Of a stretch of DNA of 17,010 bases, positions 7,425 through 14,264 are shown in pieces. The DNA is from an uncultured Candidatus Melainabacteria bacterium. GTDB taxonomy: Bacteria > Cyanobacteriota > Vampirovibrionia > Gastranaerophilales > Gastranaerophilaceae. The position numbers and the translations under genes were made by a program. The first letter of the stretch is position 1. Each line of letters starts with the position of its first letter. Location of the stretch: assembly GCA_934754855.1 (NCBI GenBank), contig CAKVJR010000029.1:1-17010 (forward strand). Direction: 5' to 3'. The notes below the pieces were generated by a model, which did no database searches, had not been told where the DNA came from, and saw only the letters and a list, made by a program, of their open reading frames with translations.

Positions 7425-8378
7425 TTAACTCTGTTTCGTCAAAATATAGCCCGACTCGTCAGCGACGGTTTGTTCTTTTACTCCAAAATACAGCATATCA
7501 ACCATTTTTTGAAGTTTATCAATATCTTCAAATACTTTTTGTTTAAGCAAAATATTTTGCGGATTATGTTTGAGCAAATCTGTCAAATATGCCTGTAATC
7601 CAATCAATACGCTTGTTAACGGTATATCTTTTGCTTTTGCGGTTTTCATTAAATATTCAGATATCAAAAGAGCCTTGTTACCGTCGATATTGGGATAATT
7701 GGCGAATTGTTCTTTCAAATACTCAAAATCCGCTGACTGTTTGGAATTTCCCGCAACATAAAATGCTTGTGACCTTGAAACGATTGTGGATATTATATTT
7801 TCAAGATTTTCTGTTAAAAATATAAAAGTTACGCCGGCAGGCGGTTCTTCAACCGATTTCAAGAGTGCATTTGCGACGACTTCCGTAAAACATTTTTTCG
7901 TCAATCCGAGCGGAACCCAACCTTTTGTACTTTCGGGAAATTTTAGCCCGAATGCCTCAAATGGTTGCAATTGTTCTTTTTCGGACGCTGAAAAATCTCT
8001 CGCTTCTGCATCGCAAAAAATAAAAAATCTGTGGTAGTCTGATGATGTGACCAATTTATCTTTTATTGCTTCGATTTGCTTAACGGAGATAACGGATTTT
8101 GAGTCGTCGCCGTCAGGTTTTGAGTTTATTTTTGATACGGTCACAATTTCGGGGTGTTCGTTAGCCTTTATCCATCTGCAATTTTGACATTCACAGGAGG
8201 AACTTTTATCACCGAGGCAATTTGCTCCTCGTGCAAGTTGAAGTGCAAAATAATATTGGGCAATTATGTCTGGACCGTGCAAAATTATTGAGTTTGGAAC
8301 GGTTATATCTTTGTTTTCGACCATTGCTTCAAAAAATTTTGAGAGTGAATTATATTTTTCGCTAAAATTTTCAAACAT
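7425..8378 (-). CDS. holB: DNA polymerase III delta-prime subunit
   Basis: Delta-prime is the non-ATPase arm of the clamp loader that opens and loads the sliding clamp. The 317 residues show a P-loop position with GPDIIAQY (35-42), which lacks the GKT of an active Walker A as in E. coli delta-prime, a cysteine cluster C54, C62, C64, C67 (likely zinc; the C-x-C spacing is off the usual C-x2-C), and the clear family motif ANALLKSVEEPP (169-180). SRS (201-203) replaces the usual SRC. About 36 residues (roughly 126-164) are inserted before that motif compared with typical delta-prime. The start is ATG 8378 with GAGG 5 nt upstream; the longer GTG at 8384 would overlap the Shine-Dalgarno. It overlaps holA by 8 nt, so translation is coupled. 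A terminator follows. Confidence 0.88.
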   Translation of the reverse strand: MFENFSEKYNSLSKFFEAMVENKDITVPNSIILHGPDIIAQYYFALQLARGANCLGDKSSSCECQNCRWIKANEHPEIVTVSKINSKPDGDDSKSVISVKQIEAIKDKLVTSSDYHRFFIFCDAEARDFSASEKEQLQPFEAFGLKFPESTKGWVPLGLTKKCFTEVVANALLKSVEEPPAGVTFIFLTENLENIISTIVSRSQAFYVAGNSKQSADFEYLKEQFANYPNIDGNKALLISEYLMKTAKAKDIPLTSVLIGLQAYLTDLLKHNPQNILLKQKVFEDIDKLQKMVDMLYFGVKEQTVADESGYILTKQS

Positions 8379-9360
8379 TTTCACCTCGCAAAATAACGCT
8401 TTCCAAAAGGTATTCGGGGTCTTGAGTCTGCCCTGTTTTAATTTTTATTTCCGCATCACACAAATAGTGTTTTAAGTCTAAAAGTTCTTTCAGAGATTTA
8501 TTTTTAATTTTTTCAAGTAGCAATTTGACAGGGTATTCGGGGATAAAAAGTTCCGAAGATAGCGTCTTTGTTGACTTTTCTTTTTCAAAAGTTTTCAAGA
8601 AAATCAATTTATGCAAATTCGTATGCAAAAGAGCAATTACCTGAAGCGGGTGATTTTTTTCGATAACTGCCGAAAATTGTTTCATAACGGCATTTTTGTC
8701 CTCACCGACAATCAAATCCGCAAGTTCAAAAACATTTTCTGTCAAAGAACAATATTCGTCTATGTCTGCGTTTGTGATTCTTTTATTCGGAAAAATCGCC
8801 GTTTGCAATTTTGTAAGTTCAGAATCCATCAACCTCAAATTCACGCCGAGTCTTTCGATTATGTGAGTTACGGTTTTTGAGTCGATTTGCAAATCACGTT
8901 CTTTTGCCATAGAAATTATTACGTTGGGCAAATCTCTGTCAAAATCACGGTATTGCGAAAATTCTTTCATATTGGCAATTTTGGCAAACATTTTGAATAA
9001 TTTTGTTCTCGTGTCGATTTTTTTGTCGTCATCTCGTGGCACATTGCAGACAAAAATGATGTTATTTGAGTCAGCCGTGTTGTTTAGAGCATATTCAAAA
9101 TCCTTGAGTTGTTTGTCTGAAAACTCAAGTTTTTTGTTTCCCGTTTTGAAAAAATATTTTTCCATGTGAACCACGGACAAAATATTTCCGAACATGAGCG
9201 GTGCTGTTGCACAAATTTCCAAAAGTTCTTCAAAATCAGGAGAAAAATATATGCGGTAATTCATCGATTTGAACGCTTCGTCAACCAATTCCGTTTGTAA
9301 TTTATGGATTTCCTTTGAAAGCAAATATTCTTCTTTTCCGTGGAAAAAATAAACCGTCAT
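8371..9360 (-). CDS. holA: DNA polymerase III delta subunit
   Basis: Delta is the wrench subunit of the clamp loader that binds and opens the beta clamp. The 329 residues match the family length. Visible marks are the N-terminal FFHGKEEYLL (5-14, typical of the family start), the central stretch LTENVFELADLIVGED (about 206-221, equivalent to the NVFELxDAI motif) and the C-terminal DAEIKIKTG (about 306-314, equivalent to the conserved D-x-x-IKTG). The start has a perfect AAGGAG five bases before the ATG. It heads a two-gene operon with holB, overlapping by 8 nt (ATGTTTGA). A weak extended -10 lies just upstream at 9378-9386. Confidence 0.93.
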   Translation of the reverse strand: MTVYFFHGKEEYLLSKEIHKLQTELVDEAFKSMNYRIYFSPDFEELLEICATAPLMFGNILSVVHMEKYFFKTGNKKLEFSDKQLKDFEYALNNTADSNNIIFVCNVPRDDDKKIDTRTKLFKMFAKIANMKEFSQYRDFDRDLPNVIISMAKERDLQIDSKTVTHIIERLGVNLRLMDSELTKLQTAIFPNKRITNADIDEYCSLTENVFELADLIVGEDKNAVMKQFSAVIEKNHPLQVIALLHTNLHKLIFLKTFEKEKSTKTLSSELFIPEYPVKLLLEKIKNKSLKELLDLKHYLCDAEIKIKTGQTQDPEYLLESVILRGENV

Positions 9361-9377
9361 TTTTACTCCTTAAAAAA

Positions 9378-9386
9378 AGTTTAGCA
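9378..9386 (-). promoter_or_regulatory. Weak extended -10 candidate for holA
   Basis: Minus-strand TGCTAAACT is an extended -10 with hexamer TAAACT (4 of 6). No convincing -35 is seen. The predicted start would be only about 11 nt from the holA ATG, right at the Shine-Dalgarno, so confidence is low. The rest of the 9361-9572 gap holds the repeats and terminator listed here and no gene. Confidence 0.3.
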
Positions 9387-9434
9387 TAAATCGGGTCATG
9401 ATTTTTAATTTCGTTTGAAAAATCGCATTATTTT

Positions 9435-9458
9435 TTACAAAATAAGTATTTTTTGTAA
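9435..9458. repeat. Inverted repeat TTACAAAA/TTTTGTAA
   Basis: Perfect 8-bp arms lie at 9435-9442 and 9451-9458 around an 8-nt centre, in the holA upstream region. It is not followed by a T run on the minus strand, so it does not look like a terminator for that strand. It could be an operator or chance in AT-rich sequence. Confidence 0.35.
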
Positions 9459-9470
9459 TTTTCAGCGTAA

Positions 9471-9499
9471 TTTTGCAGTTTTGTGATTTTGCTATTTTG
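9471..9499. repeat. Short array of TTTTG at 8-bp period
   Basis: TTTTG occurs at 9471, 9479, 9487 and 9495, exactly 8 bp apart, with variable 3-bp spacers. On the minus strand it reads CAAAA-nnn four times. It lies about 110-140 bp upstream of holA. The period is not helical (10-11 bp), so phased bending is not implied. Confidence 0.45.
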
Positions 9500-9547
9500 T
9501 AATTTGGAGGAAACTTTCACGACAAAACATCGATTATGATTTTGTAT

Positions 9548-9576
9548 AAAAAATCGATAGCAAATGAATTTGCTAT
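9548..9576 (-). terminator. Intrinsic terminator of the ABC exporter gene
   Basis: On the minus strand ATAGCAAA (9576-9569) pairs with TTTGCTAT (9564-9557) around a TTCA loop, 8 bp perfect; after CGA comes a run of six T. The left arm includes the TAG stop codon of the gene, so the hairpin is built into the end of the coding sequence. Confidence 0.75.
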
Positions 9577-11387
9577 TCTTCGTCAACAGAAACATTTGCG
9601 AGTTGGACAAATTCTGCGAACTGAGCATATTTGTGGGTCAAATTGGCGAAAGTATCGATATCGACGACTTTGCCTTCTGACATATAAATAATTTTGTCGC
9701 ACAATTTCAAGGTACTCATTCTGTGGGAAACGACAATCATTGTCAATTTGCCCTTTTTGTCTTCCAAAATGTTCATAATTTCGCTTTCGGTTTTCAAATC
9801 AAGCGAAGAAGTTGCTTCATCGAAAATCAAAAGTTCGGGTTTGCGATAGAATGCTCTTGCTATTCCTATTCTTTGTTTTTGACCTTGCGAAAGTCCTGTG
9901 CCATCACGGTTTATGACTGTATTCAAACCGTTTGGTGACTCCATAATTTGGTCATAAAGTTTTGCTTCTTTCAAGGCATCGTCGATTTTATCTTTGTCGA
10001 TTTGAGCGTTTGGAATACCCCAAGCGATGTTTGTTACGAGGTTGCCCATTACTGTGTTTATGTTTTGAGAAACATAGCCCAAAATATTTTGGTAACTTTT
10101 GATATTTTGAGGTTCAAGTTTTGTATCATCAATAAAAATTTCGCCTTTTCCGAGCAACAAACCTGTCAGGCAGTCAACAAGGGTTGTTTTTCCTGCTCCA
10201 GAAACACCGATGATTCCAACGTATTCACCTTTGTTTACTGTAAAGTTAATGTCATTCAAAACGTAATTTACCGTGTCATAAGAGTAGGACAAATTCTTTA
10301 CCGTCACTGCTTTTTCAAATTTCATTCTGTCTTTTGTCGGTGTTGTAATGTAATTTTCGTATTCCTTAAACGAATCGTAAAGGTTGAAAATCATATCGGG
10401 ATATTCACGGTACATGTCCATGTAGTTAATGCAAACTTGGCTCTTATACATTAACGGCAAAATTCTGAATAACGAGATTGCAACAACGCCCAATGCGATT
10501 AAGATGTTATCTCTGTTCATGCCGTATTCGTTGAAAATTCCGACAAACAAGATGATAATCGTGATTACGAAAATAATTTCGATAATGTATTGCGGAATTA
10601 TCGGCAATAAGTTGATTTTCTCGTTGAGCGGGATTAATTTTTTTGAAAGTCTTTTATAAATTCCGTAGAAAAATCCTTCGGAACTTGTGATTTTGATTTC
10701 TTTAAGGCATCTCAAGCAGTCCAAGAGCATGCTGTAAGGACCTTGTTCAAGTTTATATCTTTCGTCCGCATAGAATTTTGATTTGTGGAAGATGATTCTG
10801 TTTTGTACCGATGCGGAAACGATGAAAAACATTGCCGCAACGATGGTATATTTTGGCAGTAAGTATATCATCCACAAGAAAATTAAGCCGATTACAATAG
10901 TGTTTGAGGTGAAAACAATTACCCTGAAAACAAAGTTGTCAAAAACTGTATCGACGATGCTTGCCATGTTAAAAAATCTGTCACTGTCGCCATATTTGCT
11001 ATTCATTTGGAACGGGGAGTACAAATACATTCTCATAAACATTTCTTTGATGTCTAATGCCCATTCCTTGAGGAGTTTATTTTGCCAAAACATTATGAAA
11101 ATGCCGTAAATGTTTTTCAAAATAATCATTGCGATTAATGCAAATGCTGCAAACTTAAAAACCGCCGTGTCATCAGGCAAATTGAAAATTTGTTTTGCCG
11201 CTTTCAAAAAGAAATTTTGTGACATCATTTTCGGGTCGATTAACATTATCAAAAACGGCAATATGATTGCAACACTGGCAAAATCAAATAAACTCGTCAG
11301 GAAAGTATATAGCCCCATAAGCCATATTTGAGGACCGTGTCCTTTCCCAAAATATTTTAAAAATTTGATAAATGTTGCGTAAAACAA
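9573..11387 (-). CDS. ABC exporter, fused permease and ATPase, PglK-like
   Basis: This 604-residue half-transporter should work as a dimer in the inner membrane. An N-terminal six-helix permease (about 20-330, hydrophobic stretches near 22-50, 78-100, 155-195 and 262-310) is followed by an ATPase with Walker A GVSGAGKTT (394-402), Q-loop Q441, signature LSQGQKQR (499-506), Walker B LLIFDEATSSLD (519-530) and H-loop H555. All catalytic residues are intact. The N-terminal run FASVAIILPFLIML and the KNIYGIF region resemble PglK-type flippases for lipid-linked oligosaccharides, but no glycan genes flank it, so the substrate is open. The start is TTG 11387 with GAGG 8 nt upstream; the next ATG (residue 24) would cut the first membrane helix. 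It has its own extended -10 promoter 12-20 nt away. Confidence 0.9.
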   Translation of the reverse strand: MFYATFIKFLKYFGKGHGPQIWLMGLYTFLTSLFDFASVAIILPFLIMLIDPKMMSQNFFLKAAKQIFNLPDDTAVFKFAAFALIAMIILKNIYGIFIMFWQNKLLKEWALDIKEMFMRMYLYSPFQMNSKYGDSDRFFNMASIVDTVFDNFVFRVIVFTSNTIVIGLIFLWMIYLLPKYTIVAAMFFIVSASVQNRIIFHKSKFYADERYKLEQGPYSMLLDCLRCLKEIKITSSEGFFYGIYKRLSKKLIPLNEKINLLPIIPQYIIEIIFVITIIILFVGIFNEYGMNRDNILIALGVVAISLFRILPLMYKSQVCINYMDMYREYPDMIFNLYDSFKEYENYITTPTKDRMKFEKAVTVKNLSYSYDTVNYVLNDINFTVNKGEYVGIIGVSGAGKTTLVDCLTGLLLGKGEIFIDDTKLEPQNIKSYQNILGYVSQNINTVMGNLVTNIAWGIPNAQIDKDKIDDALKEAKLYDQIMESPNGLNTVINRDGTGLSQGQKQRIGIARAFYRKPELLIFDEATSSLDLKTESEIMNILEDKKGKLTMIVVSHRMSTLKLCDKIIYMSEGKVVDIDTFANLTHKYAQFAEFVQLANVSVDEE

Positions 11388-11405
11388 AATTCCAACCTCA
11401 AGAAA

Positions 11406-11414
11406 ATTATATCA
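11406..11414 (-). promoter_or_regulatory. Extended -10 promoter for the ABC exporter
   Basis: Minus-strand TGATATAAT is identical to the extended -10 of ftsH (-10 hexamer at 11406-11411). No good -35 is visible; the palindrome at 11419-11432 occupies that region. The predicted leader is only about 11 nt and begins just before the GAGG Shine-Dalgarno. Confidence 0.6.
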
Positions 11415-11418
11415 CGGT

Positions 11419-11432
11419 CTATTTTAAAATAG
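11419..11432. other. 14-bp perfect palindrome across the -35 region
   Basis: CTATTTTAAAATAG is its own reverse complement. It contains the TAG stop of the HEAT-like gene and covers the spacer and -35 area of the ABC exporter promoter. No T run follows, so it is not a terminator. It may be an operator half-site pair or simply A-I-L-K codons plus stop in AT-rich DNA. Confidence 0.4.
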
Positions 11433-12117
11433 CAGATACGTAAGGATTTGTATCATTTTTCAATATTTCCTTATATTCGGCAAAATTGTTGACTTTAGAT
11501 AAGATTTTTGAAACTTTTTCTCTAATTGTATAATCCTCATGATTATACGTTTTTTCTATTATTTTGGCAAATTTTTCATTTTTTTCCGCCTCTTTCGCAA
11601 ACTCTGCAAGCGTTTCCAAGTACCAATATAACTTAAAAGTATTTTTTATAATTTCGTGATTAGACAACAATTCCTCGTCTTCAACATAATTATCGAGGTC
11701 TAAAATCCTGTCTAACAAAGCATTTTGGGCTGTTTCCCGCTCAGGTAAAAATTTTATTACCTCAAGAATATTTCTCGCAACCGTTGGGATAATGTCGTTT
11801 AGGGCATTTAAAAAGATTTCTCTTGTTTCTTCTCCGTCAAAATATTCTCGGCAGTTTTCGTTTCTGATAAATTCATTGATTTTCGCAGAACAAATCTCCC
11901 GAACAGGTCCATGCTGCCCCGTCAAGACTGACGTTAACATCTTTGCTTCTTCTTTTGAATTTACACTATCGAGTTTTATGAGGGCAATTTGCTTTTTGAT
12001 ATCGTCGTCACTTTTTAACGCATCAAAAATCTCATCTCTTGAAAAGTCACTTTCCATAAGAGAATACGCCTTGTTCATTTCTTCAGGTGTGTATAAAACG
12101 AAATATTCTTTGTCCAT
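11419..12117 (-). CDS. Helical HEAT-like repeat protein of unknown function
   Basis: This is a 232-residue soluble, acidic protein with no signal peptide or membrane helix. I do not recognise a specific family. It is nearly all predicted helix, with repeated paired-helix units resembling HEAT repeats, for instance IKKQIALIKLDS around residues 40-51, VREICSAKINEFIRN (72-86), TREIFLNALNDI (98-109), PTVARNILEVIKFL (111-124) and TIREKVSKILSKVN near the end. HEAT proteins usually act as protein-binding scaffolds; there are no catalytic motifs. The ATG at 12117 has no Shine-Dalgarno, and a TATTAT -10 ends exactly 6 nt upstream, suggesting a leaderless mRNA. The upstream promoter overlaps the rpsI terminator. 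The downstream ABC exporter starts 31 nt after its stop from a separate promoter. Confidence 0.85.
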   Translation of the reverse strand: MDKEYFVLYTPEEMNKAYSLMESDFSRDEIFDALKSDDDIKKQIALIKLDSVNSKEEAKMLTSVLTGQHGPVREICSAKINEFIRNENCREYFDGEETREIFLNALNDIIPTVARNILEVIKFLPERETAQNALLDRILDLDNYVEDEELLSNHEIIKNTFKLYWYLETLAEFAKEAEKNEKFAKIIEKTYNHEDYTIREKVSKILSKVNNFAEYKEILKNDTNPYVSAILK

Positions 12118-12123
12118 ATATCT

Positions 12124-12152
12124 ATAATACTATAAAAAAATCCCCTTGCCGA
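12124..12152 (-). promoter_or_regulatory. Promoter of the HEAT-like gene (TCGGCA-17-TATTAT)
   Basis: Minus-strand -35 TCGGCA (12147-12152, 4 of 6) and -10 TATTAT (12124-12129) are separated by 17 bp. The -35 lies at the loop of the rpsI terminator hairpin and the T-tract forms the spacer. The -10 ends 6 nt before the ATG, as in anmK. Confidence 0.5.
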
Positions 12153-12166
12153 AACAAGAGGATTTT
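12134..12166 (-). terminator. Intrinsic terminator of the ribosomal protein operon
   Basis: On the minus strand AAAATCCTCTTG (12166-12155) pairs with CAAGGGGATTTT (12148-12137), 12 bp with a single G-U pair, a 6-nt loop and seven T. It ends the superoperon about 66 nt after the rpsI stop; the intervening 3' UTR has a weak CTCCG/CGGAG inverted repeat. Confidence 0.9.
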
Positions 12167-12232
12167 GAAAATTTGAACCATCTCCGGATATCGCCAACAA
12201 TGAAGTCGTGATAAATTCGGAGCCAAAACGGA

Positions 12233-12628
12233 TTAACGTTTTGAGAATTGGAATCTTTTTCTTGCTCTTTTGCGACCGTACTTTTTACGTTCTTTTTCAC
12301 GTGCATCACGTGTAAGCAAGCCTTCTGATTTCAAAACTGATTTGAGTTCTTCGTTGTATTCAACGAGTGCTCTTGAAATACCGTGTCTGATTGCACCTGA
12401 TTGTGATGAAACACCACCGCCAACAACTTTAACTCTTACATCAAAATTTGTTTGATTGTCAGTCAAAGCCAAAGGACGATAAATCATCATTTCGAGTGCC
12501 GGTCTGTTGCCGATGTATGCAGCAAGTGTCTTGCCGTTAACAAAAACACGACCTTTACCCTTAACGAGTTTTACAACTGCTGTTGAGGTCTTTCTTCTGC
12601 CTGTTGCAATATACATTTTTTCAGCCAT
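12233..12628 (-). CDS. rpsI: 30S ribosomal protein S9
   Basis: S9 sits in the head of the small subunit, and its C-terminal tail reaches the P-site tRNA. The 131 residues show ATGRRKTSTA near the N-terminus, the GGGVSSQSGAIRHGI segment (about 71-85) and the invariant C-terminal SKR preceded by a basic KKYGRKRARKR stretch. The start overlaps the rplM stop by one base (TAATG) and follows a near-perfect AAGGAGG located in the last rplM codons. It is the last gene of the operon, followed by a strong terminator. Confidence 0.98.
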   Translation of the reverse strand: MAEKMYIATGRRKTSTAVVKLVKGKGRVFVNGKTLAAYIGNRPALEMMIYRPLALTDNQTNFDVRVKVVGGGVSSQSGAIRHGISRALVEYNEELKSVLKSEGLLTRDAREKERKKYGRKRARKRFQFSKR

Positions 12629-13068
12629 TATTTAACCTCCTTGTCGTCGAGTAAAATCGGATTTTGTGCTTGGTGCGGGTGGTTAGGACCTGCATATACT
12701 TTGAGTTTGTTGAATTGTTCTTGTCCCAAAGTGTTGTGAGGCAACATACCTTTTACAGCCTTTTCAATCGCAGCACAAGGATTTTTTGCAACTAAATCTT
12801 TGAAAGATGTTACTTTCAATCCTCCCGGATAACCGGTATGAGAATAATACATTTTATCTGTTTCTTTTTTACCCGTTACAACAACTTTTTCTGCGTTGAT
12901 AACTACGATGAAATCACCTGTGTCAACGTGCGGAGTGTATTGGGGTTTATGCTTGCCTCTGAGCATGTTTGCAGCAAGTGCAGCCAATCTTCCTAAAGTT
13001 TTACCTTCGGCGTCAATAACGTACCACTTTCTTTCAACTTCGAGAGGTTTCGCTGAGTATGTTTTCAT
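12628..13068 (-). CDS. rplM: 50S ribosomal protein L13
   Basis: L13 is an early-assembly large-subunit protein. The 146 residues include WYVIDAEGKTLGRLA near the start, LRGKHKPQYTPHVDTGDFI (37-55), KMYYSHTGYPGG (72-83) and the signature GMLPHNTLG (107-115) with VYAGPNHPHQAQNP near the C-terminus. The start ATG lies within the end of truA, giving a 35-nt out-of-frame overlap, and has GGAG 7 nt upstream inside truA. It is paired with rpsI as in almost all bacteria. Confidence 0.98.
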   Translation of the reverse strand: MKTYSAKPLEVERKWYVIDAEGKTLGRLAALAANMLRGKHKPQYTPHVDTGDFIVVINAEKVVVTGKKETDKMYYSHTGYPGGLKVTSFKDLVAKNPCAAIEKAVKGMLPHNTLGQEQFNKLKVYAGPNHPHQAQNPILLDDKEVK

Positions 13069-13828
13069 ATGCCATCTCCATGTTTATATTTTTGTCGTAT
13101 ATCACTTTCATAAGTGTGAGTCCGTCGGGACTCGCTGCCGGTCCTGCTTTTGCTCTGTTCCTGCATTTTAGAATTTCTCTAAGTGATTCGGGTCTTTGAG
13201 ATTTTCTATCAAGATACAAAATCGTTCCGACGATGGTTCTTACCATTCCGTATAAGAACCGATTTGCAACTATGTCTATCAGAATATCATCACCTTTTTG
13301 ATAACATTTTGCGACATATACGTTGCATATCTTTGCGGGATTTTCCGTCCCTGATTTCTTAAACGATGAAAAATCATGTTCACCTTTTAAAATTTCAAGG
13401 CATTGATTTATAAAATCAATGTTTGGTTTTTCCCTCAAATACAAACAATTTTCATCAAAAGCAGAACGTTGGTCCCTTGACACGATTCTGTATCTGTAAA
13501 ACCTTGCGGTCGCACTCTTCTGTGCGTGAAAAGTCTTTTCAGCCTTTTCTATTTTCATTACACTCATATCCTTATCCAGCAAGCCGTTTAAGGAATAAAG
13601 CATTTTCGGATTGGTAAAATCAATTTCGCTATCGAAATGAACTGCCTGTCCTCTTGAATGAACTCCTGCATCTGTTCTGCCTGAGAAAATCGTTTTTGTA
13701 TTTTGTTTTGTCAATGTACTGATTGCTTTTTCGAGTTCGCCTTGAACTGTTCTGACTTTCGTCTTCTGCTTTTGGCTGCCCGAAAAGTCTGTTCCCTTAT
13801 ATTCAAGTATGAGAACGTATCTTTGCAT
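13034..13828 (-). CDS. truA: tRNA pseudouridine(38-40) synthase TruA
   Basis: TruA isomerises uridines 38-40 in the tRNA anticodon arm. The 264 residues contain the catalytic Asp D53 in GRTDAGVHSRGQ (50-61), the N-terminal YKGTDFSGSQ (10-19; the residue after the second Gly is usually aromatic, here Ser) and the conserved FLYGMVRTIVGTIL (about 191-204). Its ATG overlaps the rplQ stop by one base (TAATG) with no strong Shine-Dalgarno, so it probably depends on translational coupling. The 3' end overlaps rplM by 35 nt. Placement between rplQ and rplM is common in Cyanobacteria and, after ECF genes, in Firmicutes. Confidence 0.96.
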   Translation of the reverse strand: MQRYVLILEYKGTDFSGSQKQKTKVRTVQGELEKAISTLTKQNTKTIFSGRTDAGVHSRGQAVHFDSEIDFTNPKMLYSLNGLLDKDMSVMKIEKAEKTFHAQKSATARFYRYRIVSRDQRSAFDENCLYLREKPNIDFINQCLEILKGEHDFSSFKKSGTENPAKICNVYVAKCYQKGDDILIDIVANRFLYGMVRTIVGTILYLDRKSQRPESLREILKCRNRAKAGPAASPDGLTLMKVIYDKNINMEMAYENILSETSRS

Positions 13829-14253
13829 TATACCAATTGGATTAATGCCATCTTCGTTGCATCGCCTCTTCTCGGGGGAAGATTGTAAATGCGAGTGTAA
13901 CCGCCGTTTCTGTCTTGGTATTGTTTGCCGATTTCAGCGAACAATTTTCTCAAAACAGTTTCGGGCATTTTCTTGCATTCTGCATTTTCAGCAACTACTT
14001 CCTTCGTTTCAACATTCATATATCTGCCTGTTTCTCTGTCGTAGATATATTTGAGTGCTGTTCTGCGTGAATTCAAATCACCTTTCTTTGCAAGTGTGAT
14101 AAGAGATTCTGCATAAGGCTTCAATGCTTTTGCTCTTGAAATCGTAGTTTTGATTTCACCGTGCATGAACAATTCGGTTGCTAATGCTCTGAGCAATGCT
14201 TTTCTTTGATCTTGGGCTTTACCCAAGCGATTTCTGTTACATTGGTGTCTCAT
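13828..14253 (-). CDS. rplQ: 50S ribosomal protein L17
   Basis: L17 lies near the peptide exit tunnel. The 141 residues begin with MRHQCNRNRLGK and DQRKALLRALATEL (15-28), then the ITLAKKGDL segment (52-60), and end with GGYTRIYNLPPRRGDATKMALI. It has an insert of about 25 residues near 75-100 (RYMNVETKEVVAENAEC) relative to the shortest cyanobacterial L17. The start has GAGGA upstream, 11 nt after rpoA, and the stop shares a base with truA. Confidence 0.97.
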   Translation of the reverse strand: MRHQCNRNRLGKAQDQRKALLRALATELFMHGEIKTTISRAKALKPYAESLITLAKKGDLNSRRTALKYIYDRETGRYMNVETKEVVAENAECKKMPETVLRKLFAEIGKQYQDRNGGYTRIYNLPPRRGDATKMALIQLV

Positions 14254-14264
14254 TGTTAGTTCCT

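Noticed and set aside
9471..9499. The TTTTG array as a CRISPR or phased A-tract
   Set aside because: Units are 8 bp with no conserved repeat/spacer structure, and the period does not match the helical repeat.
9428..9628. A 66-codon minus-strand frame downstream of the ABC exporter
   Set aside because: It starts inside the exporter gene, crosses its terminator, and its K/L/Q/N repeats come from the TTTTG array; no Shine-Dalgarno.
9948..10454. A 168-codon plus-strand open frame
   Set aside because: It is antisense to the ABC exporter ATPase domain, Val/Cys/Phe-rich with no recognisable motif; a shadow frame.
12182..12222. CTCCG/CGGAG inverted repeat in the rpsI 3' UTR as a structured RNA
   Set aside because: The arms are only 5 bp with a long interior; too weak to call an RNA element.
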